From contig NZ_AQXZ01000019.1 in NCBI RefSeq assembly GCF_000380645.1, positions 186,001 through 250,000 of the forward strand: a stretch of 64,000 bases of DNA, given 5' to 3'. The position numbers and the translations under genes were made by a program. Positions 38,969 to 47,661 of the stretch are shown piece after piece. Source of the stretch: Smaragdicoccus niigatensis DSM 44881 = NBRC 103563 (GTDB lineage Bacteria; Actinomycetota; Actinomycetes; Mycobacteriales; Mycobacteriaceae). How positions within the stretch are numbered: the first letter of the stretch is position 1; each line of letters begins with the position of its first letter. The notes beneath the pieces were generated by a model. That model saw only the letters and a program-made list of their open reading frames with translations, was not told the DNA's origin and did not search any database.

Positions 38969-41152
38969 CTACAACATGCAGGAAACGCAACCCTCCACCT
39001 CAGTCCCCTCGAGCGCGAGCTGGCGAAGACGGATGTAGTACAGCGTCTTGATGCCCTTGCGCCACGCGTAGATCTGGGCCCTGTTGACATCACGAGTCGA
39101 CGCCGTGTCCTTGAAGAACAACGTCAGGGAAAGGCCCTGGTCGACGTGCTGCGTCGCCGCGGCGTAGGTGTCGATGATCTTCTCGTAGCCGATCTCGTAC
39201 GCGTCCTGGTAGTACTCCAGGTTGTCGTTCGTCAGGAACGGTGCCGGGTAGTAAACGCGACCGATCTTGCCTTCCTTGCGGATCTCGATCTTGCTGGCAA
39301 CCGGGTGGATCGACGACGTCGAGTGGTTGATGTAGCTGATCGAGCCGGTCGGCGGAACCGCCTGCAGGTTCTGGTTGTAGATGCCGTGCTTCTGGATCGA
39401 TGCCTTGAGCTCGATCCACTCTTCACGGGTCGGCGGGTTGACCTTGGCATCGGCGAAGAGCCGCGCGACCTTCTCGGTCTTCGGCTTCCACTCCTGGTCG
39501 ATGTACTTGTCGAAGAACTCGCCCGAGGCGTACTTCGACTCCGGGAAGCCCTTGAAGTACGAGCCGCGCTCGATCGCGATCTTGTTCGAGGCACGAAGCG
39601 CGTGGAACAACACCGTATAGAAGTAGATGTTCGTGAAGTCGACACCTTCCTCGGAGCCGTAGTAAACGTGCTCACGAGCCAGGTAGCCGTGCAGGTTCAT
39701 CTGACCGAGGCCGATGGCGTGGCTGTCGTTGTTGCCCTGCTCGATCGACGGCACCGACGTGATCGACGTCTGGTCGGAGACCGCGGTCAAGCCGCGGATT
39801 GCTACCTCGATGGTCTGCGCGAAGTTCGGCGAGTCCATGGCCTTCGCGATGTTCAGCGAGCCGAGGTTGCAGGAGATGTCCTTGCCGACCTTGCTGTACG
39901 AGAGGTCGTCGTTGAACTCCGACGGCGTGCTGACCTGCAGGATCTCCGAGCACAGGTTCGAGTGCGTGATCTTGCCGGCGATCGGGTTGGACCGGTTCAC
40001 CGTGTCTTCGTACATGATGTACGGGTATCCCGACTCGAACTGCAACTCGGCGAGAGTCTGGAAGAACTCACGCGCCTTGATCTTCGACTTGCGGATACGC
40101 GCGTCGTCGACCATCTCGTAGTACTTCTCGCTGACGTTGATGTCCGCGAATGGAACGCCGTAGATGCGCTCGACGTCGTACGGCGAGAACAGGTACATGT
40201 CCTCGTTCTTCTTCGCCAGTTCGAAGGTGATGTCCGGGATCACGACACCGAGCGACAGCGTCTTGATGCGGATCTTCTCGTCGGCGTTCTCGCGCTTTGT
40301 GTCGAGGAAGCGGTAGATGTCCGGGTGGTGCGCGTGCAGGTAGACCGCACCCGCACCTTGACGCGCACCGAGCTGGTTGGCGTACGAGAACGAGTCCTCG
40401 AGCAGCTTCATGATCGGGATGACGCCCGAGCTCTGGTTCTCGATCTTCTTGATCGGAGCGCCGTGCTCACGAATGTTGCTGAGCAGCAGCGCAACTCCAC
40501 CGCCGCGCTTGGACAGCTGCAGCGCCGAGTTGATCGAGCGGCCGATCGACTCCATGTTGTCTTCGATGCGGAGCAGGAAGCACGAGACCGGCTCACCGCG
40601 CTGCTTCTTGCCCGAGTTGAGGAACGTCGGGGTCGCGGGCTGGAAGCGGCCGTCGATGATTTCCTCGACGAGCTGCTCAGCGAGCTTCTCATCGCCGGCG
40701 GCGAGAGTCAGCGCGACCATGCAGACGCGGTCTTCGAAGCGCTCGAGGTAGCGCTTTCCGTCGAAGGTCTTGAGCGTGTACGAGGTGTAGTACTTGAACG
40801 CACCGAGGAAGGTCGGGAACCGGAACTTCTTCGCGTAGGCGCGGTCAAGCAGGCTCTTGACGAAGTTGCGCGTGTACTGGTCCAGAACCTCGCGCTCGTA
40901 ATAGTTCTCTTTGACGAGGTAGTCGAGCTTCTCGTCGACGTTGTGGAAGAAGACCGTGTTCTGGTTGACGTGCTGCAGGAAGTACTGGTTCGCAGCCTCG
41001 CGGTCCTTGTCGAACTGGATCTCGCCGTTGTCGCCGTAAAGGTTCAACATGGCGTTCAGCGCGTGGTAGTCGAGCCCGTCGGTGCTCGACGCCGGTGCGG
41101 CTGAAACGTTCATGCGCCCCGTAGGTGCTGCTTCGGTGATGGTCGGTGACAC
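38969..41152 (-). CDS. nrdE: Class Ib ribonucleotide reductase, alpha subunit
   Basis: R1E catalytic subunit, 727 aa. It converts ribonucleoside diphosphates to deoxyribonucleotides. Class Ib features are visible: the radical-path Cys region (the segment [16 protein letters not shown] and [11 protein letters not shown]), the catalytic [17 protein letters not shown]-like C-terminal region, and a terminal redox pair in CVSCML. NrdH reduces the terminal cysteines. The GTG at 41152 has GAGGA just upstream and overlaps nrdI by 43 bp, the usual nrdHIE arrangement. Transcription is probably under NrdR control from upstream of nrdH. Confidence 0.95.
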   Translation of the reverse strand: MSPTITEAAPTGRMNVSAAPASSTDGLDYHALNAMLNLYGDNGEIQFDKDREAANQYFLQHVNQNTVFFHNVDEKLDYLVKENYYEREVLDQYTRNFVKSLLDRAYAKKFRFPTFLGAFKYYTSYTLKTFDGKRYLERFEDRVCMVALTLAAGDEKLAEQLVEEIIDGRFQPATPTFLNSGKKQRGEPVSCFLLRIEDNMESIGRSINSALQLSKRGGGVALLLSNIREHGAPIKKIENQSSGVIPIMKLLEDSFSYANQLGARQGAGAVYLHAHHPDIYRFLDTKRENADEKIRIKTLSLGVVIPDITFELAKKNEDMYLFSPYDVERIYGVPFADINVSEKYYEMVDDARIRKSKIKAREFFQTLAELQFESGYPYIMYEDTVNRSNPIAGKITHSNLCSEILQVSTPSEFNDDLSYSKVGKDISCNLGSLNIAKAMDSPNFAQTIEVAIRGLTAVSDQTSITSVPSIEQGNNDSHAIGLGQMNLHGYLAREHVYYGSEEGVDFTNIYFYTVLFHALRASNKIAIERGSYFKGFPESKYASGEFFDKYIDQEWKPKTEKVARLFADAKVNPPTREEWIELKASIQKHGIYNQNLQAVPPTGSISYINHSTSSIHPVASKIEIRKEGKIGRVYYPAPFLTNDNLEYYQDAYEIGYEKIIDTYAAATQHVDQGLSLTLFFKDTASTRDVNRAQIYAWRKGIKTLYYIRLRQLALEGTEVEGCVSCML

Positions 41153-41601
41153 AGTTCCTCTTCCTGCTGCGGATCCGCGTCTTCCCCAACGCGATTCCAG
41201 AATTGAGCCAATCCCTCACGGACTCGGTCCACGTCTTCAGCGGTGCCCATGAGCTCGAAGCGATACAGGTACGGGACCTGACACTTGCGAGAAATGATGT
41301 CTCCGGCGAAGCAGTACGAATCGCCGAAGTTGGTGTTGCCCGCCGCGATGACGCCGCGGATCAACGATCGATTGTGTGCGTTGTTCAGGAACTTCACGAC
41401 CTGCTTGGGAACGTGCGGTTCAACTTTGCCGTCGATCCGGCTGCCGCCCCCGTAGGTGGGGACGATCAGCACGAACGGTTCGTCGGCTTCGAACGTTCCA
41501 GCAGGGTCAAAGAGCGGAATCCGCTTTGCCGGCGTTCCGAGCTTTTCGACGAACCGGTGAGTGTTCTCCGAGGTACTGGAGAAGTAGACCAATCCGCCCA
41601 T
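41110..41601 (-). CDS. nrdI: NrdI flavodoxin-like activator of class Ib RNR
   Basis: Flavodoxin-like protein of 163 aa, the FMN-binding NrdI that generates the oxidant for assembly of the manganese-tyrosyl radical in NrdF. Motifs: [13 protein letters not shown] for the FMN phosphate, VPTYGGGSR and [14 protein letters not shown] at 41601 is preceded by GGAG at spacing 6. Its end overlaps the nrdE start, supporting translation coupling. Confidence 0.94.
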   Translation of the reverse strand: MGGLVYFSSTSENTHRFVEKLGTPAKRIPLFDPAGTFEADEPFVLIVPTYGGGSRIDGKVEPHVPKQVVKFLNNAHNRSLIRGVIAAGNTNFGDSYCFAGDIISRKCQVPYLYRFELMGTAEDVDRVREGLAQFWNRVGEDADPQQEEELCHRPSPKQHLRGA

Positions 41602-41630
41602 CGCTTGGCTCCGGCCGATCAAACGACTGA

Positions 41631-41864
41631 TCAGGCAGCCGAGGTGACGAGAGCGTTGATACGGTCCGGACGGAAACCCGACCAGTGCGAGTCGCCGGAG
41701 ACGACGACCGGGGCCTGCAGGTAACCAAGAGCCATCACGTAATCACGGGCATCTGCGTCCACCGAAATGTCGATGATGTCGTACTCGATACCGGCCTTGT
41801 CCAGTGCGCGGTAAGTTGCCTTGCACTGCACACATGCCGGCTTCGTGTAAACGGTGATAGCCAT
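41631..41864 (-). CDS. nrdH: NrdH glutaredoxin-like redoxin
   Basis: Small redoxin of 77 aa that reduces NrdE using thioredoxin reductase. It has the active-site CVQC (residues about 11-14), the segment [21 protein letters not shown] with the cis-Pro after APV, and the length typical of NrdH. ATG at 41864 has GAGGGGA upstream. First gene of the nrdHIE operon. Confidence 0.95.
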   Translation of the reverse strand: MAITVYTKPACVQCKATYRALDKAGIEYDIIDISVDADARDYVMALGYLQAPVVVSGDSHWSGFRPDRINALVTSAA

Positions 41865-41972
41865 ACTGTTCCCCTCAGCGATTGACTAGCTCCAACAGTT
41901 CATTCACTGGGTCGGACTCGCGAGAAGAAGATCTTGGTAGATCGTTCGCCTTGTGTCTCTCCCGTGCCTCAA

Positions 41973-42020
41973 ACACTACACCTAGTGGGTGACAAGTAGA
42001 TGAGACACGAGATATTGCGA
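41973..42020. promoter_or_regulatory. Possible paired NrdR boxes upstream of nrdHIE
   Basis: The first 16-bp element, 41973-41988, contains the inverted repeat CACTA-CACC-TAGTG, close to the NrdR consensus. A second, weaker element beginning ACACGAGATATTGCGA starts at 42005. The 16-bp gap between boxes equals the usual phase of NrdR pairs. The second box is a poor match. Confidence 0.5.
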
Positions 42021-42257
42021 ACTACAAAGATGAAATTCTTTGCGTGTAACCATCTTTGCCGGAAAGTTCACGCCGTGTCCGGCGTGTCGCAGGTCACAGT
42101 TACATCTGACACCCCGGGTCGGCGCCAAACAAATCGCCACGCCGGTTGTGTGTGACCCAGGACACAAGAACGCCTCGCCCGCGTCGGACCGCTAGGTCTT
42201 GGAATCGAAGTCTCGCTGACCGCAACGGCGATTCCAAAATCGCTGCCGTCCCAACGA

Positions 42258-42284
42258 CAAAAGGCCCGGCCACCGCGGGCCGAG
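42258..42284 (-). terminator. Rho-independent terminator of the FMN reductase gene
   Basis: GGCCCG at 42263-42268 pairs with CGGGCC at 42276-42281. The minus-strand transcript then runs into TTTTGTC. It lies about 20-40 bp beyond the reductase stop. Confidence 0.65.
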
Positions 42285-42302
42285 CCTGTCGCTGAGGGAA
42301 TC

Positions 42303-42863
42303 TCAGGCGGCGAGCAATTCGCCGGCCGCACTCACGAGCGCGTCGACGACGGCGCCGATCTGGTCGCGAACGTCGGCAACCTCGCGCGGGTGCTGCTCAC
42401 CGAACAACTGGCCGACCGGTCCCAGTGACAGCGTCGACTCCTCGAGGACGCTGGCTCCGGCGACGCCGAGCGAGCGGACCACGTCCGCAGCGGCCCACTT
42501 GGCGCCGTAGGGGCTGATCGAGGAACTGATGACGGCCGAGGCCTTGCCCTTGATGGCGCCGGCGCCATACGGACGCGAGATCCAGTCGATCGCGTTCTTG
42601 AGGACGGCCGGGATCGTGCCGTTGTACTCCGGCGTCACGAACAGCACCGCATCCGCCTGCTCGACGGCGTCACGCAGAGCCTGCGCGGTGGCCGGAGCCG
42701 GAGCTTCGAGGTCTTCGTTGTAGAACGGGATGTCGCCGAGTCCGCCGAAGATTTCGACGTTGACGCCGTCACCCGAGACGGTTGCCGCCGCTTCGGCGAT
42801 CTGACGGTTGACCGATGCCTGACGCAGGCTTCCGACGAGGACGAGTACGCGGGTCTCACTCAT
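42303..42863 (-). CDS. NAD(P)H-dependent FMN reductase, Rv3054c-like
   Basis: Flavodoxin-fold NADPH-dependent FMN reductase, 186 aa. It has the FMN-phosphate loop GSLRQASVN, and TPEYNGTIPAVLKNAIDWIS plus KGKASAVISSS typical of the SsuE/ArsH/chromate reductase class. It may reduce flavins, quinones or azo compounds; substrate unknown. ATG at 42863 has GGAGA upstream. It diverges from a TetR gene with an inverted repeat between them, so it is probably repressed by that regulator. The gene pair corresponds to Rv3054c-Rv3055. Confidence 0.9.
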   Translation of the reverse strand: MSETRVLVLVGSLRQASVNRQIAEAAATVSGDGVNVEIFGGLGDIPFYNEDLEAPAPATAQALRDAVEQADAVLFVTPEYNGTIPAVLKNAIDWISRPYGAGAIKGKASAVISSSISPYGAKWAAADVVRSLGVAGASVLEESTLSLGPVGQLFGEQHPREVADVRDQIGAVVDALVSAAGELLAA

Positions 42864-42907
42864 GACCAGTTCTCCAATTTCGATCCGTGGGGGTTCATCT
42901 AGCTAAA

Positions 42908-42921
42908 CGGACCGTAGTCCG
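42908..42921. promoter_or_regulatory. Inverted repeat, candidate operator of the adjacent TetR regulator
   Basis: CGGAC-CGTA-GTCCG lies in the 117-bp space between the FMN reductase and its divergent TetR gene. Its location fits control of both promoters. Confidence 0.5.
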
Positions 42922-42980
42922 GTTCTATTCCATGTCCGGGAAAAATCTTGAACAGAAATTTCGGACCTAGGATCGACGTC

Positions 42981-43577
42981 ATGGACCTGCACGTCGTCGG
43001 CGAGGAGCCTCCCGAGCGCGGCGACGCTGCCCGGAATCGGCAACGAGTTCTCGTCGCGGCAAACGAACTACTGCACAGTTGTGGAGCCGAGGCGCTCACC
43101 ATGGATGCGCTCGCCGAGCGTGCGGGCGTCGGCAAGGGAACGATTTTCCGGAGATTCGGCAGCCGCGCCGGACTCATGCGCGCGCTGGTCAACGAATCCG
43201 AGATCGATCTCCAGCGCCGAATCGTGTTCGGGCCACCACCTCTGGGCCCGGGAACCGACCCGATTTCACGACTCGCAGCATTCGGTCCAGCAGTGCTCGA
43301 GACCCTGGAACTCCACGGTGCCGTCATTCTGGCCGGTCAGACCAAACCGGGCGCTCGCTACGAACACCCGGCCTATCAGTTCCAACTCACCCACGTCTTG
43401 ATGTTGCTTCGCCAAGCCCGCGCCGCCGGCGACCACCGACTTCTCGCCGAATCACTCCTCGCGACGATCGATGTTCCGCTCGTGCGTTTTCAGCGCAACC
43501 AGCTGGGAATGTCGCTCGATCGCCTCGGTGCCCACTGGGAGTGGCTGGTCCGGGCGACCGTTCAATCGCCCTCGTAG
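42981..43577 (+). CDS. TetR-family regulator, Rv3055-like
   Basis: About 198 aa. The N-terminal helix-turn-helix is typical: ARNRQRVLVAANELLHSCG, then LAERAGVGKGTIFRRFGSR, followed by a ligand-binding helical domain. It is divergent from the FMN reductase and likely represses it and itself through the inverted repeat at 42908-42921. ATG at 42981 has AGGATC at a suitable distance; ATG at 42948 is possible but lies close to the operator. The 3' end overlaps the convergent small gene by 16 bp. Confidence 0.88.
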   Translation: MDLHVVGEEPPERGDAARNRQRVLVAANELLHSCGAEALTMDALAERAGVGKGTIFRRFGSRAGLMRALVNESEIDLQRRIVFGPPPLGPGTDPISRLAAFGPAVLETLELHGAVILAGQTKPGARYEHPAYQFQLTHVLMLLRQARAAGDHRLLAESLLATIDVPLVRFQRNQLGMSLDRLGAHWEWLVRATVQSPS

Positions 43578-43831
43578 GTGAGGATGCTGCGCGCCAGCTT
43601 GATGTCGCGCGAACCGAATCCCCGACCGGAATTCAGGTCATAAGTGAAGAACATTTCCTTGAAATGTCCGTCCGCATCGAACTCGACCCCCACGATCGGC
43701 CCCGATGCGGGCGAACCGAGGTTCCCCCGGTCGAAGACCGTGGCGCGCATCTCCGAAGTGATGCTGATGCCCCAGTCGTGCTCGATGGCCAGCAGTTCGA
43801 GTTCATCTCGATCGCTGAGTGACAGACTCAT
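43562..43831 (-). CDS. Small protein of unknown function
   Basis: An 89-aa protein with no signal peptide or membrane helix: MSLSLSDRDELELLAIEHDW at the start, then a beta-rich part. I do not recognise a family. It overlaps the 3' end of the TetR gene by 16 bp on the opposite strand, and stays open without a better alternative in the region. Ribosome-binding sequence is weak. It might be a real conserved small protein, since residues look like a compact domain rather than random antisense translation. Confidence 0.6.
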   Translation of the reverse strand: MSLSLSDRDELELLAIEHDWGISITSEMRATVFDRGNLGSPASGPIVGVEFDADGHFKEMFFTYDLNSGRGFGSRDIKLARSILTYEGD

Positions 43832-43985
43832 ACAGATCGGTTTCCCGCCTCGCCGTCCGCTAATCAGCTGCTCGAGTTGTCCGGCTCACAGACTCCGCGT
43901 ATAGGTTGTGATGCACCGTCGGCCAGATCGAACGTTCAACCAACCGGGTCCGCAGAAATCCAGTACGCACTTCGGGAGTCCGTCC

Positions 43986-44351
43986 ATGTTCGCAGCTCTC
44001 CGTTCTTCGGCAATCGTCGCGGCAATCGCCGTACCCGCCCTCGCGTTCAGCGGCGTAGGCACCGCCTGGGCCTCGACCGTCACTGCGAAAGGCGGCAACT
44101 CGCAGTTCAGTTTCACGGTCACCCTTCCGCCAGGGGCACCCGTCACCGACACCTGCACGCTGACCTACCGCAACGGCTACACGGGCGAGCTCGGAGCCCT
44201 GGCCGGCACGCCGAACGCAGACAATCCGCTCCGGTGGACCGGCACCCTCACCGGCCTGAAGGGCGCCACCTACACAGTCACCGCAAAGTGCGACCTCAGC
44301 GACACTGCCCCGGCGACCACCAAAGTGTTCGTCGTCGGCGCGTTCAAGTGA
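43986..44351 (+). CDS. Small secreted protein of unknown function
   Basis: A 121-aa protein with an N-terminal signal peptide (hydrophobic AIVAAIAVPALAFSG, cleavage likely after AWA, residue about 29). The mature part is about 90 residues, rich in Thr and Gly, and contains two cysteines that could form a disulphide. No family recognised. The start ATG at 43986 lacks a strong ribosome-binding site; an ATG at 43908 would bury the signal peptide. The 3' end overlaps the convergent kinase gene by 8 bp. Confidence 0.65.
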   Translation: MFAALRSSAIVAAIAVPALAFSGVGTAWASTVTAKGGNSQFSFTVTLPPGAPVTDTCTLTYRNGYTGELGALAGTPNADNPLRWTGTLTGLKGATYTVTAKCDLSDTAPATTKVFVVGAFK

Positions 44352-45102
44352 AACTGCGCAGCGTGTCCATCGCGGCCCGAGTGAGCGCCTGCCCGTAGGA
44401 CGGCCCGTAACCGGCGGCATGCACCGCCAGTGGATGCAACTGGTGCAGGCTCACTCGCTGCTGCCATCCCGGTCGCAGCGCGTGCGCCTCGTCGTAGGCC
44501 TCCAGAATTTCACCAAGGTACGAGCATCCGAAGAGCGCCAGCATCGCCAGATCCGTCTCGCGATGTCCTGCGTGCGCAGCCGGATCGATGAGCACCGCAC
44601 CGCGATCGGTCCACATCACGTTCCCATTCCACAGGTCGCCATGTATCCGCGACGGCGGCTCACCGTCATCGAATGCACCCGAGGCGACCAGCTCACACGC
44701 TCGCTCAATCACCGGGAGCTGGTCCGCACGCACCGATCCTTCGTCCACCGCGATCCGGAGGTACGGCTCGACTCTCTCCTCTATATAGAAGGAGCCCCAC
44801 GAGTCGTGCTCGCGGCTCGACATCGGTCGACTCCCGATGAAGATCTGACCGGTGAAGCCGTCCGGGGGCGCTCCGAAGCGGGACCCCGCTCCGGCATCGT
44901 GCATTCGGGCCAGCGCGGTCCCGAGCACGCGAGCCGCAGCTCGCGACGGCGAAACCGAATGCAGCTGTTCGAGGACGATGCGACGGCTGTCGACTTCGAG
45001 CACCTCGACGACCGGCGCACCTGATTGTCCGAGCCAACGCAGGCCGGCCGCTTCCGCCGGATAGAAATCCGGGTGTCGCGGAGAGGCTTTTCGAAAGGTC
45101 AT
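44344..45102 (-). CDS. Fructosamine/ketosamine-3-kinase family protein
   Basis: Fructosamine kinase-like protein, 252 aa, of the aminoglycoside-phosphotransferase-like fold. The catalytic loop IHGDLWNGN and the following metal motif DPAAHAGHRETDLAM are intact. The family phosphorylates ketosamines on glycated proteins to promote deglycation. The start overlaps the moaD stop by 4 bp (ATGA), so it is translated with the molybdenum-cofactor genes. Why a deglycation kinase is coupled to moaA-moaD is not known. Confidence 0.88.
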   Translation of the reverse strand: MTFRKASPRHPDFYPAEAAGLRWLGQSGAPVVEVLEVDSRRIVLEQLHSVSPSRAAARVLGTALARMHDAGAGSRFGAPPDGFTGQIFIGSRPMSSREHDSWGSFYIEERVEPYLRIAVDEGSVRADQLPVIERACELVASGAFDDGEPPSRIHGDLWNGNVMWTDRGAVLIDPAAHAGHRETDLAMLALFGCSYLGEILEAYDEAHALRPGWQQRVSLHQLHPLAVHAAGYGPSYGQALTRAAMDTLRSFT

Positions 45103-45347
45103 CCGCCTGCGAATGGCGGCAGCACATCAACGCGTGAACCCACGGGATGTGCTTCGTCGCGAATGAGATCGTCGCCGATGAGGTAGGCGGCAACGCGCAG
45201 AATGTGCGCCATGCGCTCGCCGTAGCGGTCCGCCAGAACCGTCTTGAGCTCCCCCACTGTGGGCGATTCGCCGAGCTCGACAACGGTCTTCGACGTACCC
45301 GCAGCGTCGATCGCGGCCGCGAAGAACCGGACCTCTACCTCAGCCAC
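45099..45347 (-). CDS. moaD: MoaD molybdopterin synthase small subunit (sulfur carrier)
   Basis: Ubiquitin-fold protein of 82 aa that ends in FAGG; the C-terminal Gly-Gly is thiocarboxylated and supplies sulfur to MoaE. The fold is typical of MoaD ([15 protein letters not shown], then [15 protein letters not shown]). GTG at 45347 has GGGAG at spacing 6. It overlaps the moaA end by 8 bp and the kinase start by 4 bp, so moaA-moaD-kinase forms one operon. Confidence 0.88.
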   Translation of the reverse strand: MAEVEVRFFAAAIDAAGTSKTVVELGESPTVGELKTVLADRYGERMAHILRVAAYLIGDDLIRDEAHPVGSRVDVLPPFAGG

Positions 45348-46404
45348 CAATTGCTCCCATGCTCCGCGCCGGCGGTTCGAAGTCGGGGGCGTCGATTCCG
45401 TTTCCGGCCCACTTGTTCCACATCGCCGCACGCCACAACTGGGCGAGATCGGCGTCGGTGGCGCCCCTGCGCAGGGGTGTCCGAAGGTCGACTTCGTGGT
45501 CGCTGAACAGGCACGACCGAATCCGGCCGTCCGCGGTCAGTCGAGTGCGATCACAGTCCGAACAGAAGGATCGGGTGACCGTCGCGATGATGCCGACGCG
45601 AGCCGGACCACCGTTGACGAGCCACTCCTCGGCCGGCGCCGACGGATCGTCGCGACCCACTTCGGTGAGTTCGAAACGCGCACCAAGCACGTCGAGAAGG
45701 TCTTGTGCGGTGACCATGTTCGCGCGGGCCCATTCGTGGTCCGCGTCGAGCGGCATCTCTTCGATGAACCGCAACTCACAGCGTTCGTCGAGGCACCACT
45801 GCAGCAAGTCGACCGCCCCGGCGAGCGTCGGTCGCATCAGGACCGCATTGATCTTGATCGGCGCGAGTCCCGCGTCGCGAGCCGCGCGGATACCCGCCAT
45901 CACGGACGGCAGGCGGTCGCGGCGGGTCAACGCGGCGAAACCCGCGCGGTCGATCGAATCCAGCGAGATGTTGACGCGGGTCAAGCCCGCCTCGACCAAA
46001 CCGGCGATTCGATGTTCGAGCCCGACCGCGTTCGACGTCATCGCGAGGGGAATGCCCGGCAGATTCTTCGAACAGCCCGCGATGATGTCTTCGAGGTCGC
46101 GGCGCATGAGCGGTTCGCCGCCGGTGAATCGAACTTCGCGCACTCCCAATTGCTGGACGGCGAGCGTCACAACGCGTACGAGTTCGTCCGCGGTGAGCAA
46201 TTCTTCGGCCGGAATCGGCGGCAGACCTTCCTCTGGCATGCAGTAGGTGCAGCGCAGCGAACACTTCTCGGTGATCGAAACGCGCAGGTCACGGGCCACT
46301 CGACCGAACTTGTCGAGCAAGTACGGTGTGTCTGGACGGCCCTCGACCGACGGCGCATCGAGGGCATGGCGGAGCCCGGGGATGCCAATGTCGATCGCGG
46401 TCAC
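45340..46404 (-). CDS. moaA: GTP 3',8-cyclase, radical SAM
   Basis: Radical SAM enzyme, 354 aa, first step of molybdopterin synthesis from GTP. The SAM cluster [14 protein letters not shown] and the second cluster region [20 protein letters not shown] are present, and it ends with the functional Gly-Gly. The start is GTG at 46404, with GGACGG just upstream. It diverges from moeA over 72 bp. Together with moaD, moaCB, moaE and moeA it allows complete cofactor synthesis in this cluster, except moeB and insertion proteins not seen here. Confidence 0.95.
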   Translation of the reverse strand: MTAIDIGIPGLRHALDAPSVEGRPDTPYLLDKFGRVARDLRVSITEKCSLRCTYCMPEEGLPPIPAEELLTADELVRVVTLAVQQLGVREVRFTGGEPLMRRDLEDIIAGCSKNLPGIPLAMTSNAVGLEHRIAGLVEAGLTRVNISLDSIDRAGFAALTRRDRLPSVMAGIRAARDAGLAPIKINAVLMRPTLAGAVDLLQWCLDERCELRFIEEMPLDADHEWARANMVTAQDLLDVLGARFELTEVGRDDPSAPAEEWLVNGGPARVGIIATVTRSFCSDCDRTRLTADGRIRSCLFSDHEVDLRTPLRRGATDADLAQLWRAAMWNKWAGNGIDAPDFEPPARSMGAIGG

Positions 46405-46476
46405 CCGTCCAGTATGCGAGACATAGACCGGTTAGTGCACGTCGGTCCTGAGTTCACGACCTTGTAGCGTGAGAGC

Positions 46477-47661
46477 GTGAACCGGCGATCCGTTGACCAG
46501 CATGCCGCCGCCGTTGCAGAACTCCTGCGTCCGCTGCTCGAACTCCCGACCGAATCCGTGCCCTTGCGCGCCGCGCTCGGTCGGTTCCTGCCGACGGATG
46601 TCGTGTCGCCCATCGACCTGCCGAACTTCCAGAACTCGCAGATGGATGGGTATGCGGTCGAATCGGCGGCGATCCAATCGGTGCCCGTGACGCTGCCGGT
46701 TGCCGGAGTGATCGCAGCCGGCCTCACCGATCTCCCCGCCCTGCCCCGCGGCGGCGCACTCAAGATCATGACGGGCGCTCCCATCCCGGCGGGCGCCGAC
46801 TGCATCGTGCCGGTGGAAGACACCACTGCGGCCGATGGAATGGTCACCGTCCTGCGATCGCGCCGCACGGGTGAGTTCGTGCGAAACGCCGGATCGGACG
46901 TGCAGAAGGGTCGGCCGCTCGTCACCGCCGGCACGCTGCTCGGGGCGAGGCACGTTGCGGCACTCGCGGCGGCCGGCCTCACCGAAGTCGCCGTCCGGCG
47001 CCGGCCGCGCGTGGCCGTGATCACCACCGGCACCGAACTCGTGGCCGCTGGAACTCCGCTGCTCCCGGGGCAGATCTACGACTCGAACGGCACGGCCCTC
47101 GCCTCGAGCTTCGAGGCCAATGGCGCCGACGTCGTGCGGGTCGCGCACAGCGACGACGACACCGCAGCGATGACGGCTCTGCTCGACGAATGTGCCGCGA
47201 CCGCCGACGTCATCGTCACGTCGGGCGGCGTCTCGATGGGCGACTTCGAGGTCGTCAAGGAGACTCTCCTCCCCCTCGGAGGCCACTTCGGACCGGTCGC
47301 GATGCAGCCGGGCGGGCCGCAGGGATTGTCGGTCTACAACGGCGTTCCGGTGCTGAGCTTCCCGGGCAACCCGGTCAGCACCCTGGTGTCGTTCGAAGTG
47401 TTCGCTCGTCGTCCGATCCGGGCGATCAGCGGATTGCCGGCCCTTCCGCGTCAAACCCGCACGCTCACCGCGGACATCTCGTCGGTCCCGGGCAAGCGTC
47501 AGTTCGTTCGAGGAAAGTTCACCGAGAACGGCATCGAACCGATGCGAGGTACTGGTTCGCATCTGGTCGCGGGGCTCGCCTGGGCGGATGCGCTGATTTC
47601 CGTGCCCGCGGAACACACGGTCGTACCTGCCGGCGTGGATGTGGAAATCTTGGTGTTATGA
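46477..47661 (+). CDS. moeA: Molybdopterin molybdenumtransferase MoeA
   Basis: A 394-aa MoeA/Glp protein that inserts molybdate into adenylylated molybdopterin. Recognised segments: NFQNSQMDGYAV, KIMTGAPIPAGADCIVPVED, VTTGTEL (seen as VITTGTELVAAG), YDSNG and TSGGVSMGDF, and FPGNPVSTLVSFEVF. GTG at 46477 is the start. Its stop overlaps the moaC-mog fusion start by ATGA. Confidence 0.94.
   Translation: MNRRSVDQHAAAVAELLRPLLELPTESVPLRAALGRFLPTDVVSPIDLPNFQNSQMDGYAVESAAIQSVPVTLPVAGVIAAGLTDLPALPRGGALKIMTGAPIPAGADCIVPVEDTTAADGMVTVLRSRRTGEFVRNAGSDVQKGRPLVTAGTLLGARHVAALAAAGLTEVAVRRRPRVAVITTGTELVAAGTPLLPGQIYDSNGTALASSFEANGADVVRVAHSDDDTAAMTALLDECAATADVIVTSGGVSMGDFEVVKETLLPLGGHFGPVAMQPGGPQGLSVYNGVPVLSFPGNPVSTLVSFEVFARRPIRAISGLPALPRQTRTLTADISSVPGKRQFVRGKFTENGIEPMRGTGSHLVAGLAWADALISVPAEHTVVPAGVDVEILVL

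Larger units (their letters stand above)
41865..42302. other. Upstream region of nrdH, no gene seen
   Basis: About 440 bp between nrdH and the FMN reductase. No convincing coding frame was found. It holds the nrdH promoter, two possible NrdR boxes (41973-42020) and the FMN reductase terminator (42263-42281). Confidence 0.5.

Noticed and set aside
37208-41104. Plus-strand open frame of 1298 codons
   Set aside because: Antisense of the carboxypeptidase and nrdE genes; Arg/Val/Leu/Asp-rich translation with no family; it exists because GC-rich genes leave few stops.
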